Positions 7,146 through 16,601 of a stretch of DNA of 64,000 nt are shown in pieces. Positions within the stretch are counted from its first letter, which is position 1; every line of letters begins with the position of its first letter. This DNA comes from Pseudomonas asturiensis (GTDB lineage: Bacteria > Pseudomonadota > Gammaproteobacteria > Pseudomonadales > Pseudomonadaceae), in assembly GCF_900143095.1 (NCBI RefSeq), contig NZ_FRDA01000002.1, forward strand, positions 310,001 to 374,000, given 5' to 3'. The translations under genes were made by a program, and so were the position numbers. Below the pieces are notes generated by a model. The model was not told the origin of the DNA. It saw nothing but the letters and a program-made list of their open reading frames with translations, and did no database searches.

Positions 7146-9122
7146 ATGTGCAAAGACCCGCAAATGCCAATGACCTTGGCGATTGCCGACTGCCAGATGG
7201 ATCTGCATGTCATCAGCTTTACCGGCCTGGATGCCTTGAACGAAGTCTATTGCTTCGATATCGATCTGATCAGCACCGATGCCCCTCTCGATCCTGCCAG
7301 CCTGCTGGGTCGACGTGCGTTTTTTTGCTTCGGCCGTTCCGGTCAGGGTCTGCGCGGCCAGATCCATGTGGCTGAGCAGCTTTATACCGGCACCGGCCTG
7401 ACGCATTATCGGGTCGCCGTGATGCCCGAACTGCAGGCGCTGGCGCGGTGCAGAAAAAGCCGCGCCTACCACGACATGAGCACTCCAGACCTGATCAGGC
7501 AACTGCTGGAGAACCATGGCATCGCAAGCGACAGCTACCGTTTCGAACACTTGACAGGCCGTTACCTGCAGCGCCCGCTGTGCGTTCAATACGCTGAAAC
7601 CGATCTGCATTTTCTGCAGCGTCTGTGCGAGGAAGACGGGATTCACTTCCGCTTCGAGCACGCTGCCCTCAATCCTGTGCTGGTGTTTTCGGATGATCCG
7701 GTCAGCTTTCCCGAGCGGACCTTGCCTCTGCACTTCAATCGGGAAGGTGTGCCAGAAGCCGATACACCGCAGTTGTTTCATCTGGCCGAGCATCGGTCGA
7801 TGCGAGCCAACCGGACGGGGCCTGCCAGGCAGATACGTTTGGCTGTACAGCCGATGGCGCTGCCGGAGAACCGTGCGCCAGACGCTCACGCCATCAATGA
7901 CCCGTTCGAGCAAACGACGGCGCATGGCTGGCTGGATCATGAAACAGCATGCCTGCAGCAGCGCAGCGCCCGAATGCTGGAGCGCATTCGTTGCGAACAC
8001 CGTGACATCCAGGGCTGCAGCAACCAGGCAGACCTGCGCAGCGGAGAAATCATGCACGTGCTGGATCATCCAGAGCCACTGCTCAACGATCACTGGCTAC
8101 TGACCGAGGTGCATCACACAGGCAGGCAGTTGCACCTGCTCGAAGGTCACAATGCTCACGACACAGCGGCGGTCATCAGCGCGCTGCCGGAAGCAGGCCA
8201 GTGCTGGCCGCATGCCGCCGGTGCAATGACGGACGGCTACATCAATGAATTCAAGGTGATCCCTTGGGCCATGCCGTTTCGCGCAGCCATGCGCCGCCCC
8301 AGACCTTGTATCAACGAAGTGCATGTCGCGACGCTGATGCCTGGCCTTCATGACGATGCAGACATCGACCCCTCGACACACCGCAGCATCCGCTTCGACT
8401 GGCAAAAAGACGAGAATCCCGACGGCCCCCTCGGCCGCTGGCCTCTGGCTCAGGTCATGTGCAGCGATGCTTACCGAATCGGGCACCTGCGCGTCGGCGC
8501 TCGCGTACTGGTCGACCACCTGGACAACGACCCTGATCGCCCTGTCATTCGGTCCATCGTGAAAAAAAACGGGGCTGAACAGGACGTGCGGGTGTGCCTT
8601 GAAGGCATCGACTTCAGGTCACCGGCTTACATTCAGCTGCTTTGCAACCAGCACTTGCGTATCGAATCGGACAAGGGCCTGACCCTGCGCAGCACGGTGG
8701 CGCAACTGCACCTGACGCCGGACGGGATTGTTGTGTCGGGCGCTGCGACCCTCTTCGCGCAGCAGCCCACAGAAAGGTCACCCGCAACACTGCCCCTGAG
8801 CGACCTGCGTCTGACCGCACAACCAGGCTTGCAGGGTGCCCCGCTCGCAGGACGGATCTGGTACATCGTGCGCATGCCCGAGCCTGGCCTGCATCATCTG
8901 GCCAGGCTGGCCCGGGAGCATTTCCTGTTCGAAGGCACGACCGACGAACAGGGCTATCTGGGGCTGAGCGAAGCGCAGCGCCATCGACTGGCGAAGGAGT
9001 ATCACCTGACGCCGCACGACCTGCACCTGTTCTACCCCGGTCAGTGCGTGGGCCTGCATGCCTACTTCCAGCAGAACTGGACCCATCAGCAGCTTGAGAC
9101 GCTCAGGCTGTGCGGCGCGTGA
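7146..9122 (+). CDS. vgrG: Type VI secretion tip protein VgrG (orphan)
   Basis: A 658-residue protein with VgrG order. The gp27-like N-terminal base includes FSVEL-like strands, the [19 protein letters not shown] segment and [19 protein letters not shown] (the YrESDlnFlsRLmEeeGi signature). The gp5-like OB fold follows at about 410-475 ([31 protein letters not shown]), then a short needle region. Residues from about 580 form a C-terminal extension ([20 protein letters not shown] and onward) without a recognised toxin domain. VgrG trimers tip the T6SS spike and carry effectors. There is no adjacent T6SS core, PAAR, adaptor or effector/immunity gene; the next gene is convergent. An ATG at 7164 is an alternative start. 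Confidence 0.85.
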   Translation: MCKDPQMPMTLAIADCQMDLHVISFTGLDALNEVYCFDIDLISTDAPLDPASLLGRRAFFCFGRSGQGLRGQIHVAEQLYTGTGLTHYRVAVMPELQALARCRKSRAYHDMSTPDLIRQLLENHGIASDSYRFEHLTGRYLQRPLCVQYAETDLHFLQRLCEEDGIHFRFEHAALNPVLVFSDDPVSFPERTLPLHFNREGVPEADTPQLFHLAEHRSMRANRTGPARQIRLAVQPMALPENRAPDAHAINDPFEQTTAHGWLDHETACLQQRSARMLERIRCEHRDIQGCSNQADLRSGEIMHVLDHPEPLLNDHWLLTEVHHTGRQLHLLEGHNAHDTAAVISALPEAGQCWPHAAGAMTDGYINEFKVIPWAMPFRAAMRRPRPCINEVHVATLMPGLHDDADIDPSTHRSIRFDWQKDENPDGPLGRWPLAQVMCSDAYRIGHLRVGARVLVDHLDNDPDRPVIRSIVKKNGAEQDVRVCLEGIDFRSPAYIQLLCNQHLRIESDKGLTLRSTVAQLHLTPDGIVVSGAATLFAQQPTERSPATLPLSDLRLTAQPGLQGAPLAGRIWYIVRMPEPGLHHLARLAREHFLFEGTTDEQGYLGLSEAQRHRLAKEYHLTPHDLHLFYPGQCVGLHAYFQQNWTHQQLETLRLCGA

Positions 9123-9140
9123 GGGTTTTCAGTCCCTGGC

Positions 9141-9914
9141 TCAGCAGTCCTTGAAATCAGCGGCGCGCTTTTCGATAAATGCCTGCATGCCTTCCTTCTG
9201 ATCCTGGCTGGCGAAAGAGGCATGGAACACGCGCCGCTCGAAGCGTATACCCTCGGCCAGGCTGACCTCAAAGGCCCGATTGACGCTTTCCTTGACCATC
9301 ATTGCAACAGGAAGGGATTTTTCAGCGATCACGGCGGCGGCCTTCAAGGCCTCGTCAAGCAACTGATCGAGAGGCACCACACGCGACACCAGGCCCGCGC
9401 GCTCGGCTTCCTGGGCGTCGATCAGACGCCCTGTCAGACACATTTCCATGGCCTTCGCCTTGCCGACAGCACGGGTCAGGCGTTGAGTGCCGCCCATGCC
9501 CGGCAATACACCCAGATTGATTTCCGGCTGACCAAAGCGGGCGTTGTCGGCGGCCAGAATGAAATCGCACATCAGCGCCAGTTCGCATCCTCCCCCCAAC
9601 GCAAAGCCGGCGACAGCGGCAATCATCGGTTTGCGCCTGGCAGCCACCCGGTCGCTTTCCCGAAACAGGTCATCCAGGTAAATCTGCGGATAGGTCAGAT
9701 CGACCATTTCCTTGATATCTGCCCCGGCAGCGAATGCTTTGTCGGAACCGGTCAGCACGATGCAGCCGACTGACCTGTCAGCCTCGACAGCATCGAGCGC
9801 GTGATTCAACTCGTCGATCAAGCGGGCATTCAGTGCATTCAACGCCTTGGGACGGTTCAGCGTGATGAGCGCAACCTTACCTCTAATCTCTATTAACAAT
9901 GTTTCATAAGGCAT
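9141..9914 (-). CDS. Enoyl-CoA hydratase/isomerase family protein
   Basis: A 257-residue crotonase-fold protein. It contains the CoA and oxyanion motifs [19 protein letters not shown] and [19 protein letters not shown], followed by [20 protein letters not shown] with the catalytic Glu residues. The family hydrates trans-2-enoyl-CoA to 3-hydroxyacyl-CoA in beta-oxidation. The thiolase gene lies 92 bp upstream on the same strand, so the two probably work in one fatty-acid or branched-chain acyl-CoA pathway. A good AAAGGA precedes the ATG. The AT-rich spacer may carry its own promoter. Confidence 0.9.
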   Translation of the reverse strand: MPYETLLIEIRGKVALITLNRPKALNALNARLIDELNHALDAVEADRSVGCIVLTGSDKAFAAGADIKEMVDLTYPQIYLDDLFRESDRVAARRKPMIAAVAGFALGGGCELALMCDFILAADNARFGQPEINLGVLPGMGGTQRLTRAVGKAKAMEMCLTGRLIDAQEAERAGLVSRVVPLDQLLDEALKAAAVIAEKSLPVAMMVKESVNRAFEVSLAEGIRFERRVFHASFASQDQKEGMQAFIEKRAADFKDC

Positions 9915-10006
9915 TGATAAATATCCTTTTTATTAAAATCACTGAAAAGTCGTCAAATTCAGATAAATGACTTCATAAAAAACCTTTAACTTACTGTTCT
10001 TAATGA

Positions 10007-11215
10007 CTAATCCATAATCTCCACAGCCAGCGCAGTGGCTTCTCCGCCGCCGATGCAGATAGCCGCCATGCCCCGCTTGAGTTCCCGACGCTTCAACGCC
10101 GCCAGCAGGGTCACGAGGATGCGCGCACCCGATGCTCCGATGGGGTGTCCCAGCGCGCAGGCGCCCCCATTGACGTTCACTTTCTCGTGGGGGATTTCCA
10201 GACTGCTCATTGCGACCAGAGGCACCACAGCAAAGGCCTCATTGATCTCGAACAGGTCAACGTCATCCACCGTCCAGCCGGTCTTGGCCAACAGCCGCTT
10301 GATCGCTCCGACAGGAGCGGTGGGAAACAGACCCGGCTCATCGGCAAAAGCCGCGTGCCCCCGGATCACCGCCAGCGGCTTCAGCCCCCGGCGCAGCGCC
10401 TCGGACTGACGCATCATCACCAGCGCCGCAGCGCCATCGGAGATGGAGCTTGAGTTCGCTGCCGTCACCGTTCCTCCCTCACGAAAGGCTGGCTTGAGCG
10501 TGGGAATCTTGTCCAGACGCGCTTTGGGAGGCTGCTCGTCGTGGGTGATGAGCCGTTGCTCCTTACCGACCGTCACCTGAAGCGGGACAATTTCGGCATC
10601 AAAATGGCCACCCACAATGGCTTCCTGGGCGCGGGTCAGCGAAGCGAGGGCGAAGGCGTCCTGTGCTTCGCGAGTGAACCCGTTCATCTGCGCGCAATCC
10701 TCGGCGTAGGTGCCCATCAATCGACCGGGCTCATACGCGTCTTCCAGACCGTCGAGAAACATGTGGTCCAGCATCTTTGCGTGCCCCATGCGGTAACCAC
10801 CCCGGGCACGATCCAGCAGATAAGGCGCGTTGGACATGCTTTCCATTCCGCCTGCGACGACCACGCTGGCGCTGCCCGCCATGAGCATGTCGTGGGCCAG
10901 AATGGCGGCCTGCATGCCTGAACCACACATCTTGTTGAGCGTGGTGCAGCGGGTTCCCGTTCCAAGCCCGGCCCCCAGCGCTGCCTGTCTGGCAGGAGCC
11001 TGACCCAGCCCGGCGGGCAGTACGCAACCGAACAGGACCTCTTCAACGTCCTGAGGGTCGACAGCGGCACGTTCAACAGCAGCACGAATGGCGGCAGCGC
11101 CCAGCTTTGTGGCACTCAGGCCGAGCAAATCACCCTGAAAGCCGCCCATGGGAGTACGGGCAGCGCTGACAATGACTACAGGGTCTTGATGGGGGGTCGT
11201 CCTTTCGATGGACAT
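10007..11215 (-). CDS. Acetyl-CoA C-acyltransferase (thiolase)
   Basis: The start at 11215 gives MSIERTTPHQDPVVIVSAAR, the standard thiolase N-terminus, and 402 residues. The in-frame upstream extension is not family-like. The nucleophile is C97 in NKMCGSGMQA. The second active-site elements GGACALGHPIGASGA (His) and AICIGGGEA (Cys) are near the C-terminus, and NEAFA is present. Thiolases cleave 3-ketoacyl-CoA to acetyl-CoA and a shortened acyl-CoA, or run the reverse condensation. With the enoyl-CoA hydratase downstream, a degradative role is likely. No hydroxyacyl-CoA dehydrogenase is encoded next to them. Confidence 0.92.
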   Translation of the reverse strand: MSIERTTPHQDPVVIVSAARTPMGGFQGDLLGLSATKLGAAAIRAAVERAAVDPQDVEEVLFGCVLPAGLGQAPARQAALGAGLGTGTRCTTLNKMCGSGMQAAILAHDMLMAGSASVVVAGGMESMSNAPYLLDRARGGYRMGHAKMLDHMFLDGLEDAYEPGRLMGTYAEDCAQMNGFTREAQDAFALASLTRAQEAIVGGHFDAEIVPLQVTVGKEQRLITHDEQPPKARLDKIPTLKPAFREGGTVTAANSSSISDGAAALVMMRQSEALRRGLKPLAVIRGHAAFADEPGLFPTAPVGAIKRLLAKTGWTVDDVDLFEINEAFAVVPLVAMSSLEIPHEKVNVNGGACALGHPIGASGARILVTLLAALKRRELKRGMAAICIGGGEATALAVEIMD

Positions 11216-11381
11216 GGCAATCTCCAGTCTTGTTGTTATTGGATCGCTGAAATCATCAACCTCAACGCCTGAGGACGCAACGGTTGAAAACAAGCAGATT
11301 AGCGGGCCTGTCGACACAGAGCGAATCTACGTACCTGAGTGCGGTCTCAGCATTAACGCCCACACACCGAGGATCTGGCGA

Positions 11382-11861
11382 ATGTCGCTACGACCGCTGC
11401 GCAGCCTGTTCGCAAGCCTTCTGATTCTGGCTGTGAGCGCCTGCGCGCTTCTGCCTGATCGAGATCCGCTGAACATCAGCGTCGTGGGCATCGAGCCACT
11501 GCCAGGCCAAGGCCTGGAGCTGCGTATGGCGGTGACGCTCAGGCTGCAGAATCCGAACGATACGGCTATCGATTACAGTGGCGTGGCGCTGGATCTTGAC
11601 GTGAATGACCGGCTGCTGGCCTCCGGCGTGAGCAATCAGAAGGGTTCCATCGGCTCGTTTTCCGAAGCGGTGCTGGTGGTGCCTGTCAGCGTCTCCGCCT
11701 TTGCCGCGCTGCGCCAGGCACTGGGCCTCAGCCAGAGTCAGCGCCTGGACAATCTACCTTACGAGTTGCGCGGCAAGCTGGCCGGCGGGCTGTTCGGCAC
11801 GATGCGCTTCAAAGACCGCGGCACGCTCGACTTGCGACAGGCCGAAGGTGATCTCTGGTGA
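11382..11861 (+). CDS. LEA type 2 (WHy-domain) family lipoprotein
   Basis: The ATG at 11382, preceded by GAGGATC, yields 159 residues with a lipoprotein signal peptide: MSLRPLRSLFASLLILAVSA followed by the lipid-modified Cys. The remainder is a single WHy/LEA-2 beta-sandwich (VTLRLQNPNDTAIDYSGVAL). Such proteins are found at the envelope and are linked to desiccation or stress tolerance, mostly by analogy with plant LEA-14. The gene is divergent from the thiolase and abuts the nitrilase gene convergently with no intervening base. Confidence 0.85.
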   Translation: MSLRPLRSLFASLLILAVSACALLPDRDPLNISVVGIEPLPGQGLELRMAVTLRLQNPNDTAIDYSGVALDLDVNDRLLASGVSNQKGSIGSFSEAVLVVPVSVSAFAALRQALGLSQSQRLDNLPYELRGKLAGGLFGTMRFKDRGTLDLRQAEGDLW

Positions 11862-12788
11862 TCAATCGCGTATGAAACGCACGCCAGGCCTGGGGCGCTC
11901 ATCCACCACCAGTTCGAACACGTCCGGACGCGCATAATGGCCGACCACATCGTAGTCGTATCGCGCCTTGATGAGGTCGTCGGTGTCGATTTCAGCGGTC
12001 AGCAGACCAGCGATACCGGTGAGCGGACCCGCCAGCACGTCGCCCATCGGGCCGACGATGACGCTGCCGCCGTTGATGAGCGCACGGTCAGCCGGCCAGT
12101 TGGGCACATCGACACCCAGCGACTCGGGCGAGGCTTGAATCTGGCAGGCGCTGACCACAAACATGCGCCCTTCATGAGCGATATGGCGCATCGAACACTG
12201 CCATATCTCCCGCTCATCCACCGTCGGAGCGCACCAGACTTCAACCCCCTTGGCGTACATGGCGTTGCGCAGTAACGGCATGTGATTCTCCCAACACACC
12301 GCCGACCCCAGACGCCCTGCCCGCGCATCGACTGTCGCCAGCGTAGAACCGTCGCCCTTGCCCCAGATAAGGCGCTCGGTCCCGGTGGGCATCAACTTGC
12401 GGTGTTTGGCGACCAGCCCGCCTTGTGGCTCGAAGAACAGCACCGTGCAGTAAAGCGTACTGCCCGACCGTTCGATGACACCGACCACCAGGCTGGCGTC
12501 AGTGCGAGTGGAAAGTTCGGCAAGCGCCCGGGTTTCTTCACCAGGCACGTCGATCGCATTGTTGAAATACCGGGCAAATGCCTCGCGCCCCGCAGGCAGA
12601 CGATACCCCAACTGGGTGCCGAAGGTTTCGCCCTTGGGATACCCTCCCAGGAGTGCCTCAGGCATTACGACCAGACTCGCACCTGCCTCTCGGATAGCCT
12701 GTTCATAGGCCACTATCTGCTCAAGTGTTTTTGCCTTGCCCTCCGGCGAGGCACCCAACTGTAATGCGGCGACGATTGATACAGGCAT
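11862..12788 (-). CDS. Nitrilase / carbon-nitrogen hydrolase
   Basis: The start at 12788 gives [17 protein letters not shown], the normal first beta-strand, and 308 residues. The catalytic triad is visible: E44 in [12 protein letters not shown]130 in [12 protein letters not shown] and C164 in [12 protein letters not shown]. The HRKLMPT and [10 protein letters not shown] motifs point to true nitrilases, which convert nitriles to acids plus ammonia, rather than amidases. In plant-associated pseudomonads such enzymes can act on plant nitriles. No aldoxime dehydratase is adjacent, so the substrate is open. Confidence 0.85.
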   Translation of the reverse strand: MPVSIVAALQLGASPEGKAKTLEQIVAYEQAIREAGASLVVMPEALLGGYPKGETFGTQLGYRLPAGREAFARYFNNAIDVPGEETRALAELSTRTDASLVVGVIERSGSTLYCTVLFFEPQGGLVAKHRKLMPTGTERLIWGKGDGSTLATVDARAGRLGSAVCWENHMPLLRNAMYAKGVEVWCAPTVDEREIWQCSMRHIAHEGRMFVVSACQIQASPESLGVDVPNWPADRALINGGSVIVGPMGDVLAGPLTGIAGLLTAEIDTDDLIKARYDYDVVGHYARPDVFELVVDERPRPGVRFIRD

Positions 12789-12921
12789 GAAAAGCGCTCT
12801 CTGGCTGGTTTCGGTTGCCAAGTGTCAGCAATGCGCTGAACAATGCCGCCGGAGCCTGGCCACGCTTGACCCTCGTGGCGCTGATGTCGAGGGGCGCTGT
12901 TCCGAATGCGGCCGGGGAAGT

Positions 12922-13176
12922 TTACTTGGCAGCGGCCATCAGACGATTGACTTCACTGCGCACCATGTTGGCGTATTCAGGCGGGCTCATGGTGTCAAGT
13001 TCGGAACGAACCCATTCGGACCATTTGCCCTTGCGCTTGGCACGCTCGCCCATCAATCGTGCGGCTTCGCCCTTGGCCTTGCCGAGGTTGCTCTGCCACA
13101 GATCGAACAGACGGGATTTTTCATCTTCGATAGCAGCACGTTCAGGAAGGGGCCGGTTGGCCAGATTGAAACTCAT
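12922..13176 (-). CDS. Small conserved hypothetical protein, 84 residues
   Basis: The ATG at 13176, preceded by GGTGAT, gives MSFNLANRPLPERAAIEDEK. The protein is charged, mostly helical, and rich in Lys, Arg and Glu, with a LWQSNLGKAKGEAARLMGERAKRKGKW core. It has no signal peptide or membrane segment. Compact size and coding-like composition support a real gene. I do not recognise the family and assign no function. Confidence 0.65.
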   Translation of the reverse strand: MSFNLANRPLPERAAIEDEKSRLFDLWQSNLGKAKGEAARLMGERAKRKGKWSEWVRSELDTMSPPEYANMVRSEVNRLMAAAK

Positions 13177-13328
13177 AGCGATCACCTACGACTAAAAACG
13201 GCTGCATCTTACACCCGTAACGGCCTTTTTTTGCAGAGCCCGGCGTCAGGTCGTTCACATGGTTGCAACTTTTCAGGGTGGCCATGACTCCATTGATCAC
13301 TATTGCCATCACTTGAAAGGAAAATGCC

Positions 13329-13646
13329 ATGGCTCGTAAGACCTCTGCCCAAAATGCTGCCGATCAGATCAAGGATCAGGCGTTCAGCGAACTGCAGGCA
13401 CTGATTGAGGAATCCGACAAACTGCTCAAGGACAGTGCGGCGCTGGTCGGCGAAGACGCTGAAACACTGCGTGCGCAACTGAGCCTCAAGCTCAAGCAGG
13501 CACTGGACTCCATGTCGAGCGTGCGTGAGCGCACCAAGCCTGTGGTAGACGCGACCGAAACCTACATCGGTGGTCACCCGTGGCAGACCGTAGCGATCTC
13601 TGCAGGCTTCGGGCTGGTGGTAGGTTTGCTGCTGGGCCGTCGTTGA
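13329..13646 (+). CDS. DUF883 (ElaB/YqjD/YgaM) family membrane-anchored protein
   Basis: A 105-residue protein with a long amphipathic coiled coil (residues about 10-75) and one C-terminal membrane helix ending in a Gly-rich motif and two Arg (AISAGFGLVVGLLLGRR). This is the ElaB/YqjD layout. E. coli YqjD binds ribosomes at the inner membrane in stationary phase under RpoS. GAAAGGA precedes the start and a strong terminator follows the stop. Confidence 0.88.
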   Translation: MARKTSAQNAADQIKDQAFSELQALIEESDKLLKDSAALVGEDAETLRAQLSLKLKQALDSMSSVRERTKPVVDATETYIGGHPWQTVAISAGFGLVVGLLLGRR

Positions 13647-13673
13647 TAGCAGACTGATCGAAACACGCCGTTG

Positions 13674-13711
13674 AAAAAGGCGCGACCCGTTTAACGGATT
13701 CGCGCCTTTTT
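13674..13711. terminator. Bidirectional intrinsic terminator
   Basis: AAAAAGGCGCGA (13674-13685) pairs with TCGCGCCTTTTT (13700-13711) around a 14-nt loop. It has A-tract and U-tract on the two sides, so it can serve the DUF883 gene and the convergent SPOR gene. Confidence 0.85.
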
Positions 13712-13728
13712 CATGCCTGCGACAACCC

Positions 13729-14079
13729 TCAGCGGCTGTATTGAACGACGGACGGCTCGGCAAAACGATGGGATTTGCTGACTTTGGCCTGCAGCGCGAC
13801 ACGCTGCTCCTCGGCCTCGGCCTGGCTCGGATAAGGCCCGACCAGCAGCTGCTGCTTGCCGTCGATCGAGACGATGATCGGCGCGTAGCTACGCTCCAGC
13901 AGCCAGGCACTGGTATCGCTGACCGCTTCCCTGGAGTTCATCTGGATGAACCATTGCGGAGCAGTGGTCGCGGCGGTCGTGGCCGCGTCCTGCGCCTTGT
14001 CTCGCGCAGGCGCTCGAGAGTTGCCTGCATCGCATCCGGCCAACGCCAGCATCGCCAAAATCATTACCGTCTTGCGCAC
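13729..14079 (-). CDS. SPOR-domain lipoprotein
   Basis: 116 residues. A lipoprotein signal (MRKTVMILAMLALAG then Cys16) leads into an Ala/Thr-rich linker (about 20-40). A single SPOR domain follows (WFIQMNSREAVSDTSAWLLE, QQLLVGPYPSQAEAEEQ). SPOR domains bind glycan strands stripped of stem peptides at the division septum. The short linker suggests outer-membrane anchoring close to the peptidoglycan. It stands alone, with a shared terminator downstream. Confidence 0.88.
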   Translation of the reverse strand: MRKTVMILAMLALAGCDAGNSRAPARDKAQDAATTAATTAPQWFIQMNSREAVSDTSAWLLERSYAPIIVSIDGKQQLLVGPYPSQAEAEEQRVALQAKVSKSHRFAEPSVVQYSR

Positions 14080-14346
14080 GTAAGTCTGCTCCTCGTCTGA
14101 AGTGGCGCGAGTCTAGCACCCTGCCCGCCAGTATTGAGCCAGTGTGTCGCGGTGACGCAGGTGCCTGAAGCCCGTTACCAGCGTCCAATGCCGCCGCCTG
14201 TCAGGCTGCGTAAGGCGTGCCCCGTTCTGAACGATCCTGTAATCAGATATTTCCTGCATAAAAAGCGCTGCATCCGGTGTCAAACCCTTCGCGACCATGT
14301 TGATTGATGGCTTGCCGCCGTCTGCGTGTCACTACAGGAGTTCCAC

Positions 14347-15414
14347 ATGTGCGATCGAGATCCTCTGCAATGCTTCATTCCGCCTTATATGCTTGAGCAT
14401 ATGGCGCAATCCCCCAAGGCACTGATCAGTGCGCGAGCCATTGCCAACCTCACCAGCAGTTCGGCGTTTCTGGCCTCACGCCTGAGCGCCCGGACAATGC
14501 CGTCCATGCACGCGGTCAGGTCACCTGACGGCAAGAAGCAGCGCATGATTCACGATGCAGGAGGCACCGACCAGCTTCCCGGCAAGCTGATCCGCGCCGA
14601 AGGCCAGGGGCCGACGGGCGACGAAGCAGCGGATGAAGCCTACGCCGGTTCAGGTGACGTCTACGATTTCTACGATCAGCTGTTTGAGCGTAACTCTCTG
14701 GACGACAACGGTATGGCACTGGTGTCGACCGTGCATGTCGCCGAAGTGGATTTTCAGGGCGATTACGTCCCTCTGAGCAACGCCTACTGGAATGGCAGCC
14801 AGATGGCGTACGGCGATGGCGACGACTTGGTGTTCAAACGATTCACCGGCAGCCTTGAGGTCATCGGCCACGAACTGACCCATGGCGTACAGAGCTTTAC
14901 GTCCAACCTTGAATATCGGGGCCAGTCCGGCGCACTGAACGAGCACTTTGCCGATGTCTTCGGCATGCTGGTGCGTCAATGGAAGGAAGGCACCAGCGCT
15001 GCCGAATCGGACTGGCTGGTCGGCAAGGAACTCTTGGTCCCCGCCCCCACCCGGCGCGGCATTCGGGACATGGAGCATCCGGGAACCGCTTACGCGAACG
15101 ATCCTGACCTGGGCGACGACCCGCAGCCTGCGAGCATGTCGGACCTTTATACGGGTGCCAAGGACCGGGGCGGCGTGCACATCAATTCAGGCATCCCCAA
15201 CCGGGCGTTCGTACTGGTGGCCAAGGCGCTGGGCGGAAATGCCTGGGAAGTGGCCGGCAGAATCTGGTATGAAACGATGCTGGCATTGACGTCGGACAGC
15301 CAGTTCGTCGATTGCGCCAGAACCAGCATCAAGGTAGCCGCAGACCCACGCTTTGGCGCAGACGCGAAGAAAGCCGTCCAGGCGGCCTGGAAGAAGGTCG
15401 GGATAAAAGTTTAA
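14347..15414 (+). CDS. Protealysin-like M4 metalloprotease
   Basis: The start at 14347, preceded by CAGGAG, gives 355 residues. The protein begins MCDRDPLQCFIPPYMLEHMA, the short PP.L-type prosequence of protealysin, and lacks a secretion signal. Zinc ligands are H175 and H179 in VIGHELTHG and E199 in LNEHFADVFG. The catalytic His is H278 in GGVHINSGIPN. This subgroup of thermolysin-like proteases is intracellular or leaves cells without a classical signal. Serratia protealysin cleaves actin and OmpX. The next gene encodes the matching inhibitor family, which supports the assignment. Confidence 0.92.
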   Translation: MCDRDPLQCFIPPYMLEHMAQSPKALISARAIANLTSSSAFLASRLSARTMPSMHAVRSPDGKKQRMIHDAGGTDQLPGKLIRAEGQGPTGDEAADEAYAGSGDVYDFYDQLFERNSLDDNGMALVSTVHVAEVDFQGDYVPLSNAYWNGSQMAYGDGDDLVFKRFTGSLEVIGHELTHGVQSFTSNLEYRGQSGALNEHFADVFGMLVRQWKEGTSAAESDWLVGKELLVPAPTRRGIRDMEHPGTAYANDPDLGDDPQPASMSDLYTGAKDRGGVHINSGIPNRAFVLVAKALGGNAWEVAGRIWYETMLALTSDSQFVDCARTSIKVAADPRFGADAKKAVQAAWKKVGIKV

Positions 15415-15435
15415 TCACTGAGAAGGGGCGTAACG

Positions 15436-15735
15436 ATGAAAGTCTGTCTGGTGCAATCGGGTGGCTTTGCTGGGGCGATCAAGCGCTGTGAAGTGGACAC
15501 CACGACTCTGGAACGCCCTGAGGCCGAGCACCTGGAGCGCCTGGTCAGTGACAGCGGACTGAATCAGTCGGGCGAGGCGTTCAATGACGATGGCCGCGAC
15601 CTGAATCAGTACGAGATCACTATTGAAGACGAGGCCAGAGCCATTTGCATGACGTTCGACGAGCAGAACGTACCGCAAGCCGCACGAGAACTGCTGGGCT
15701 ACCTGAAACAGCGCTCACGCCCCGCAAGACCTTGA
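15436..15735 (+). CDS. Emfourin-type protealysin inhibitor
   Basis: 99 residues beginning MKVCLVQSGGFAGAIKRCEV, the hallmark of emfourin (M4in), the cytoplasmic slow-tight-binding inhibitor of protealysin-like proteases. The gene starts 21 bp after the protease stop codon, the same order as in Serratia, so the pair is probably one operon. It presumably keeps the protease silent inside the cell. A stem-loop follows the stop codon. Confidence 0.88.
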   Translation: MKVCLVQSGGFAGAIKRCEVDTTTLERPEAEHLERLVSDSGLNQSGEAFNDDGRDLNQYEITIEDEARAICMTFDEQNVPQAARELLGYLKQRSRPARP

Positions 15736-15740
15736 AACCT

Positions 15741-15786
15741 GCCGCCAGTTGTTGCGTTATGCTCGTTGAGACACTGGCGGCTTTCC
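15741..15786 (+). terminator. Stem-loop after the protease-inhibitor operon
   Basis: GCCGCCAGT (15741-15749) pairs perfectly with ACTGGCGGC (15773-15781) across a 23-nt loop, followed by TTTCC. The tail is short and the loop large, so efficiency is uncertain. The position right after the emfourin stop codon fits an operon end. Confidence 0.5.
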
Positions 15787-15971
15787 GATCAATGCAGTCC
15801 CTGCGCCAATAATGGCTCAGTGACATATGAACCACCCCCATCCCTGAAGGTCAATGCTTCATACCGCCTGTTTTGTGGCGCGACGCTCAGAAAAAAAGAC
15901 CACGCATCTCATAAAGAGGTATCTTTCCGTGCCTCGAATTTTCAACCCAGTTAGTTGCATCTACGGCGTCG

Positions 15972-16601
15972 ATGAGCACTGTGCATTCCACTGATAAACA
16001 ACCGGCTCTAATCATTTGCGAACACTGCGATTCGCTCTATGAAGCTCAGCCCCTGAAACCCGGCGAAGCCGCTTATTGCCTTCGCTGTCGAGCCGTGCTC
16101 GGGCGCGGGCGCCACACGTCGATCGAGCAGTTGCTGGCACTGACGATCGCTGCGGCCATGCTATTCATCTTTGCCAACATCTTTCCGGTCATCAGCATCA
16201 ACATGAAGGGACTGACCAACGAAGTCACCCTGTGGGAATCGGTGGAGGCCCTGGCCCAGGGGCGGATTACCATCATCGCTCTGGTGGCGGGCCTGTCGAT
16301 CATTTTCGCCCCCCTGCTGCAGATCACGCTGTTGTTCTGGGTGTTGCTGCACGCCAACAGCGGCGTCGTTGCTCCCGGATTCAAGACCTGCATGCGTGCA
16401 CTTGAGCACCTGCGCCCCTGGAGCATGCTTGAAGTGTGCATGCTGGGCATTCTGGTTGCGATCATCAAGCTGTCAGGCATGCTTGATGTCCATCCGGGCG
16501 TAGGTCTCTGGGCCATGGCCATGCTGATGGTGCTGATTCTATTGATTGCCAACAAGGGCATCCGCAGTCTGTGGGATGAACTGGGGGTCAAGCCTGCATG
16601 A
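15972..16601 (+). CDS. pqiA: Paraquat-inducible protein A, first half-size subunit
   Basis: 209 residues. It has an N-terminal zinc ribbon with two CxxC pairs (CEHCDSLYEAQPLKPGEAAY, then CLRC), followed by four membrane helices (LLALTIAAAMLFIFANIFPV and others). E. coli PqiA is one protein with two such units. Here the units are two separate ORFs, the next one overlapping by 4 bp. PqiA is the inner-membrane component of the Pqi envelope lipid-transport bridge. The start ATG lacks a strong Shine-Dalgarno sequence. Confidence 0.88.
   Translation: MSTVHSTDKQPALIICEHCDSLYEAQPLKPGEAAYCLRCRAVLGRGRHTSIEQLLALTIAAAMLFIFANIFPVISINMKGLTNEVTLWESVEALAQGRITIIALVAGLSIIFAPLLQITLLFWVLLHANSGVVAPGFKTCMRALEHLRPWSMLEVCMLGILVAIIKLSGMLDVHPGVGLWAMAMLMVLILLIANKGIRSLWDELGVKPA

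Noticed and set aside
6823..7170. 116-codon N-terminal extension of the YebC-family gene
   Set aside because: The family starts at [10 protein letters not shown]; the extension is low-similarity and Arg-rich.
11216..11317. 34-codon N-terminal extension of the thiolase
   Set aside because: The thiolase fold starts at VVIVSAAR; the extension covers the divergent promoter region.
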